The notes under the pieces: generated by a model
The model's database searches: none
Seen by the model: the letters and a program-made list of their open reading frames with translations, nothing else
Told to the model about the DNA's origin: nothing
Translations under genes and position numbers: made by a program
From: Rheinheimera pleomorphica
GTDB lineage: Bacteria > Pseudomonadota > Gammaproteobacteria > Enterobacterales > Alteromonadaceae
Assembly (NCBI RefSeq): GCF_011634895.1
Contig: NZ_SIRR01000007.1
Coordinates: 124,001 to 188,000, forward strand
DNA length: 64,000 bases
Direction of reading: 5' to 3'
Shown: positions 62,664 to 64,000 of the stretch, in pieces
Position numbering within the stretch: position 1 is the stretch's first letter
How the letters are laid out: each line of letters opens with the position of its first letter

Positions 62664-63551
62664 TTAGCGCTCCAGATGAAAACTTTGCAGCACCCAGTCG
62701 ATCAGCAGTTGGATTTCCTGCCGGTTTGGGTCGTCGTCATGGCGCACCAGATAGTAGCGATCGCGGCTTAACAGCTCTTGCTCGAACAGGCGCTGCAGGC
62801 TACCACTACTAAACCAGCCGGCGCTGATGGGCAATGGAATTAAGGCCACGCCTAAACCCTGCTGGGCGGCACGGGCGACACTGAACATACTGTCGAGCTG
62901 GATAATTTGTTTTGGTGCAAAGTTATGATAGCCAACATGCTCAGCCCACTGGTGCCAGGCGTGGGGCCGGGCCTGATGTAAAATAAGTGGTACCTGCTCC
63001 AGAATACGATAACCTTTACTGTGCCATTTCTGATACTGCTGTGGGTTACAGGCCGGGATATAGCTAATCGGAAATAAGTCATACACTTGCTTTTGCTCCG
63101 GCCTTTTTCCGGACAAAATAATGGATAAATCGGTGTATTTTGGGCTGTCACGGCGTGACTTTACCGTTTCCAGCGTCAGGTTAATATTCGGGTATTGTTC
63201 TGACCAGCCAATCAGGCGTGGCACAAATAACTCGCTGGCAAAGAATTCTGGCATCGAAATACTGACTTCCAGCATGCGCTGGGCCTGGCTGAACTCAGCA
63301 ATGGTAGCCGCCAGTTGTTCCATCTGCGGTGCTATCGCCTGATAAAAGCGTTTGCCCGCTTCGGTTAATACCACCGCCCGGGTTTTGCGTTCAAACAGGG
63401 TTAAGTTCAGGTTTTCTTCCAACTGCTTAATTTGATGGCTAACCGCAGACGGGGTTAAGTACAGCTTTTTGGCCGTTTCTTTAAAACTTAAACACTCGGC
63501 GGCGACGCAAAAACAACGCAGGCCGCGCATCGGTGTGTGCAGTGGTAACAT
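62664..63551 (-). CDS. LysR-family transcriptional regulator
   Basis: 295 residues: N-terminal winged helix (MRGLRCFCVAAECLSFKETAKKLYLTPSAVSHQIKQLEENL) and a ligand domain with the AAQQGLGVALIPLPIS element near 218. Related to the GcvA group (ends ...LIDWVLQSF). I start at ATG 63551; the upstream extension is hydrophobic and not LysR-like. Its target is unknown. The methionine-salvage gene mtnD is next on the same strand, upstream. Confidence 0.88.
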   Translation of the reverse strand: MLPLHTPMRGLRCFCVAAECLSFKETAKKLYLTPSAVSHQIKQLEENLNLTLFERKTRAVVLTEAGKRFYQAIAPQMEQLAATIAEFSQAQRMLEVSISMPEFFASELFVPRLIGWSEQYPNINLTLETVKSRRDSPKYTDLSIILSGKRPEQKQVYDLFPISYIPACNPQQYQKWHSKGYRILEQVPLILHQARPHAWHQWAEHVGYHNFAPKQIIQLDSMFSVARAAQQGLGVALIPLPISAGWFSSGSLQRLFEQELLSRDRYYLVRHDDDPNRQEIQLLIDWVLQSFHLER

Positions 63552-63732
63552 AGTTAATCCGCTTGGTTGTGAACGCTGTGCTGCCACAGTATGGCAACGC
63601 AATATGACAAGGATAAGCAAAAGCAGTACCAGCGCAAGCACCGGTACTAATTTATTGATAATTATTTACTTTAGTTTACGCCGCAGGGCTAAATCTGCCT
63701 GCTGCGCACGCTAATGGTGCGGTGTTGTCGCA

Positions 63733-64000
63733 TCAGGGCAGCAGTGGAAAGCGGCTGGCAATATCGCTGCCGGTAAAATTTGCCACCCAGCCATCTGCAT
63801 TATTAAATAAACGAATGGCGGTAAATTCCGGCTCGCTGCCCATATCAAACCAGTGCGTGGTGCCTGCTGGCACGCTGATAAGATCATTTTGCTGGCACAG
63901 TACCTGATACACCCTGCCGGCGATATGCAGACAAAATAGGCCTTGGCCACGGACAAAAAACCGTACTTCGTCTTCACTGTGGGTGTGTTCAGCCAGAAAC
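63733..64000 (-). CDS. mtnD: Acireductone dioxygenase, C-terminal part (partial)
   Basis: Open from the right edge to a stop at 63733-63735, about 88 residues of the 3' end. Read in this frame it gives [28 protein letters not shown] and [16 protein letters not shown]. The metal ligands H-x-H-x3-E of EHTHSEDE and the last His in TTHWF are the acireductone dioxygenase set. It oxidises the acireductone of the methionine salvage pathway to the keto acid and formate (iron form). The 5' end is outside the window, so other mtn genes may follow there. Confidence 0.9.
   Translation of the reverse strand, partial: FLAEHTHSEDEVRFFVRGQGLFCLHIAGRVYQVLCQQNDLISVPAGTTHWFDMGSEPEFTAIRLFNNADGWVANFTGSDIASRFPLLP

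Noticed and set aside
63711-63977. Minus-strand frame of 88 residues at the right edge.
   Set aside because: It is a shadow; the overlapping frame open from 64000 to 63733 encodes acireductone dioxygenase motifs.

Overview
The window looks like chromosome of an aquatic gammaproteobacterium of the Rheinheimera/Alishewanella/Alteromonadales kind. This is inferred from protein style: five TonB-dependent receptors, a DUF3010 protein, an srkA-dsbA pair, a YajR-type transporter next to ssb, and a GlyGly-CTERM-like tail. It is not from any rRNA gene; I see no rRNA or tRNA here. Coding density is high. Two genes are cut by the window edges: an ABC-2 ATPase at the left and acireductone dioxygenase (mtnD) at the right.

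Layout. 1-4.1 kb: ABC-2 exporter, a DUF2235 hydrolase and an AidB-like acyl-CoA dehydrogenase. 4.4-5.1 kb: a small AT-rich pair that I read as a Tse2-type toxin and its Tsi2-type immunity protein. 5.3-9.7 kb: TonB receptor, response regulator and histidine kinase in one probable operon. 9.9-11.6 kb: SDR and FAD oxidoreductase. 11.6-18.8 kb: iron-uptake block with a PepSY protein, two siderophore receptors and an aspartic protease, with Fur-box-like sites at both receptor promoters. 19-26 kb: short-chain fatty acid transporter, glycerate-kinase-like protein, anion permease, porin-like protein, ECF sigma operon, two small membrane proteins with related N-termini, and an MBL lipoprotein. 26-32 kb: a KfrA-like coiled-coil protein, DNA topoisomerase III with a perfect LexA box, a periplasmic cyclophilin, and a ParA-like ATPase with a small partner. 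33-38.4 kb: CcoG, SrkA, DsbA, two small proteins and a porin-like protein.

38.4-45.8 kb is the most accessory-looking part. It holds a Xre/RES toxin-antitoxin pair, an AT-rich Dcm-Vsr-EcoRII-type restriction-modification module, an unrecognised gene with a possible nuclease core, and an AAA ATPase (DUF4143) preceded by four copies of a palindrome at an exact 32-bp period.

46.3-59.7 kb: uvrA at one end and yajR-ssb at the other are separated by a complete disaccharide locus: TonB receptor, LacI regulator, beta-phosphoglucomutase, GH65 phosphorylase and MFS importer. Matching LacI-type operators (core TTGCAATCGATTGCAA) sit in both control regions. Two ~60-bp inverted copies of one repeat flank the receptor-regulator half. 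59.8-64 kb: CueR-CopA copper efflux with a classic MerR-type promoter, a LysR regulator, and the 3' end of mtnD.

Starts were often moved inward from the longest reading frame to the codon with a Shine-Dalgarno sequence or a signal peptide; each case is stated.
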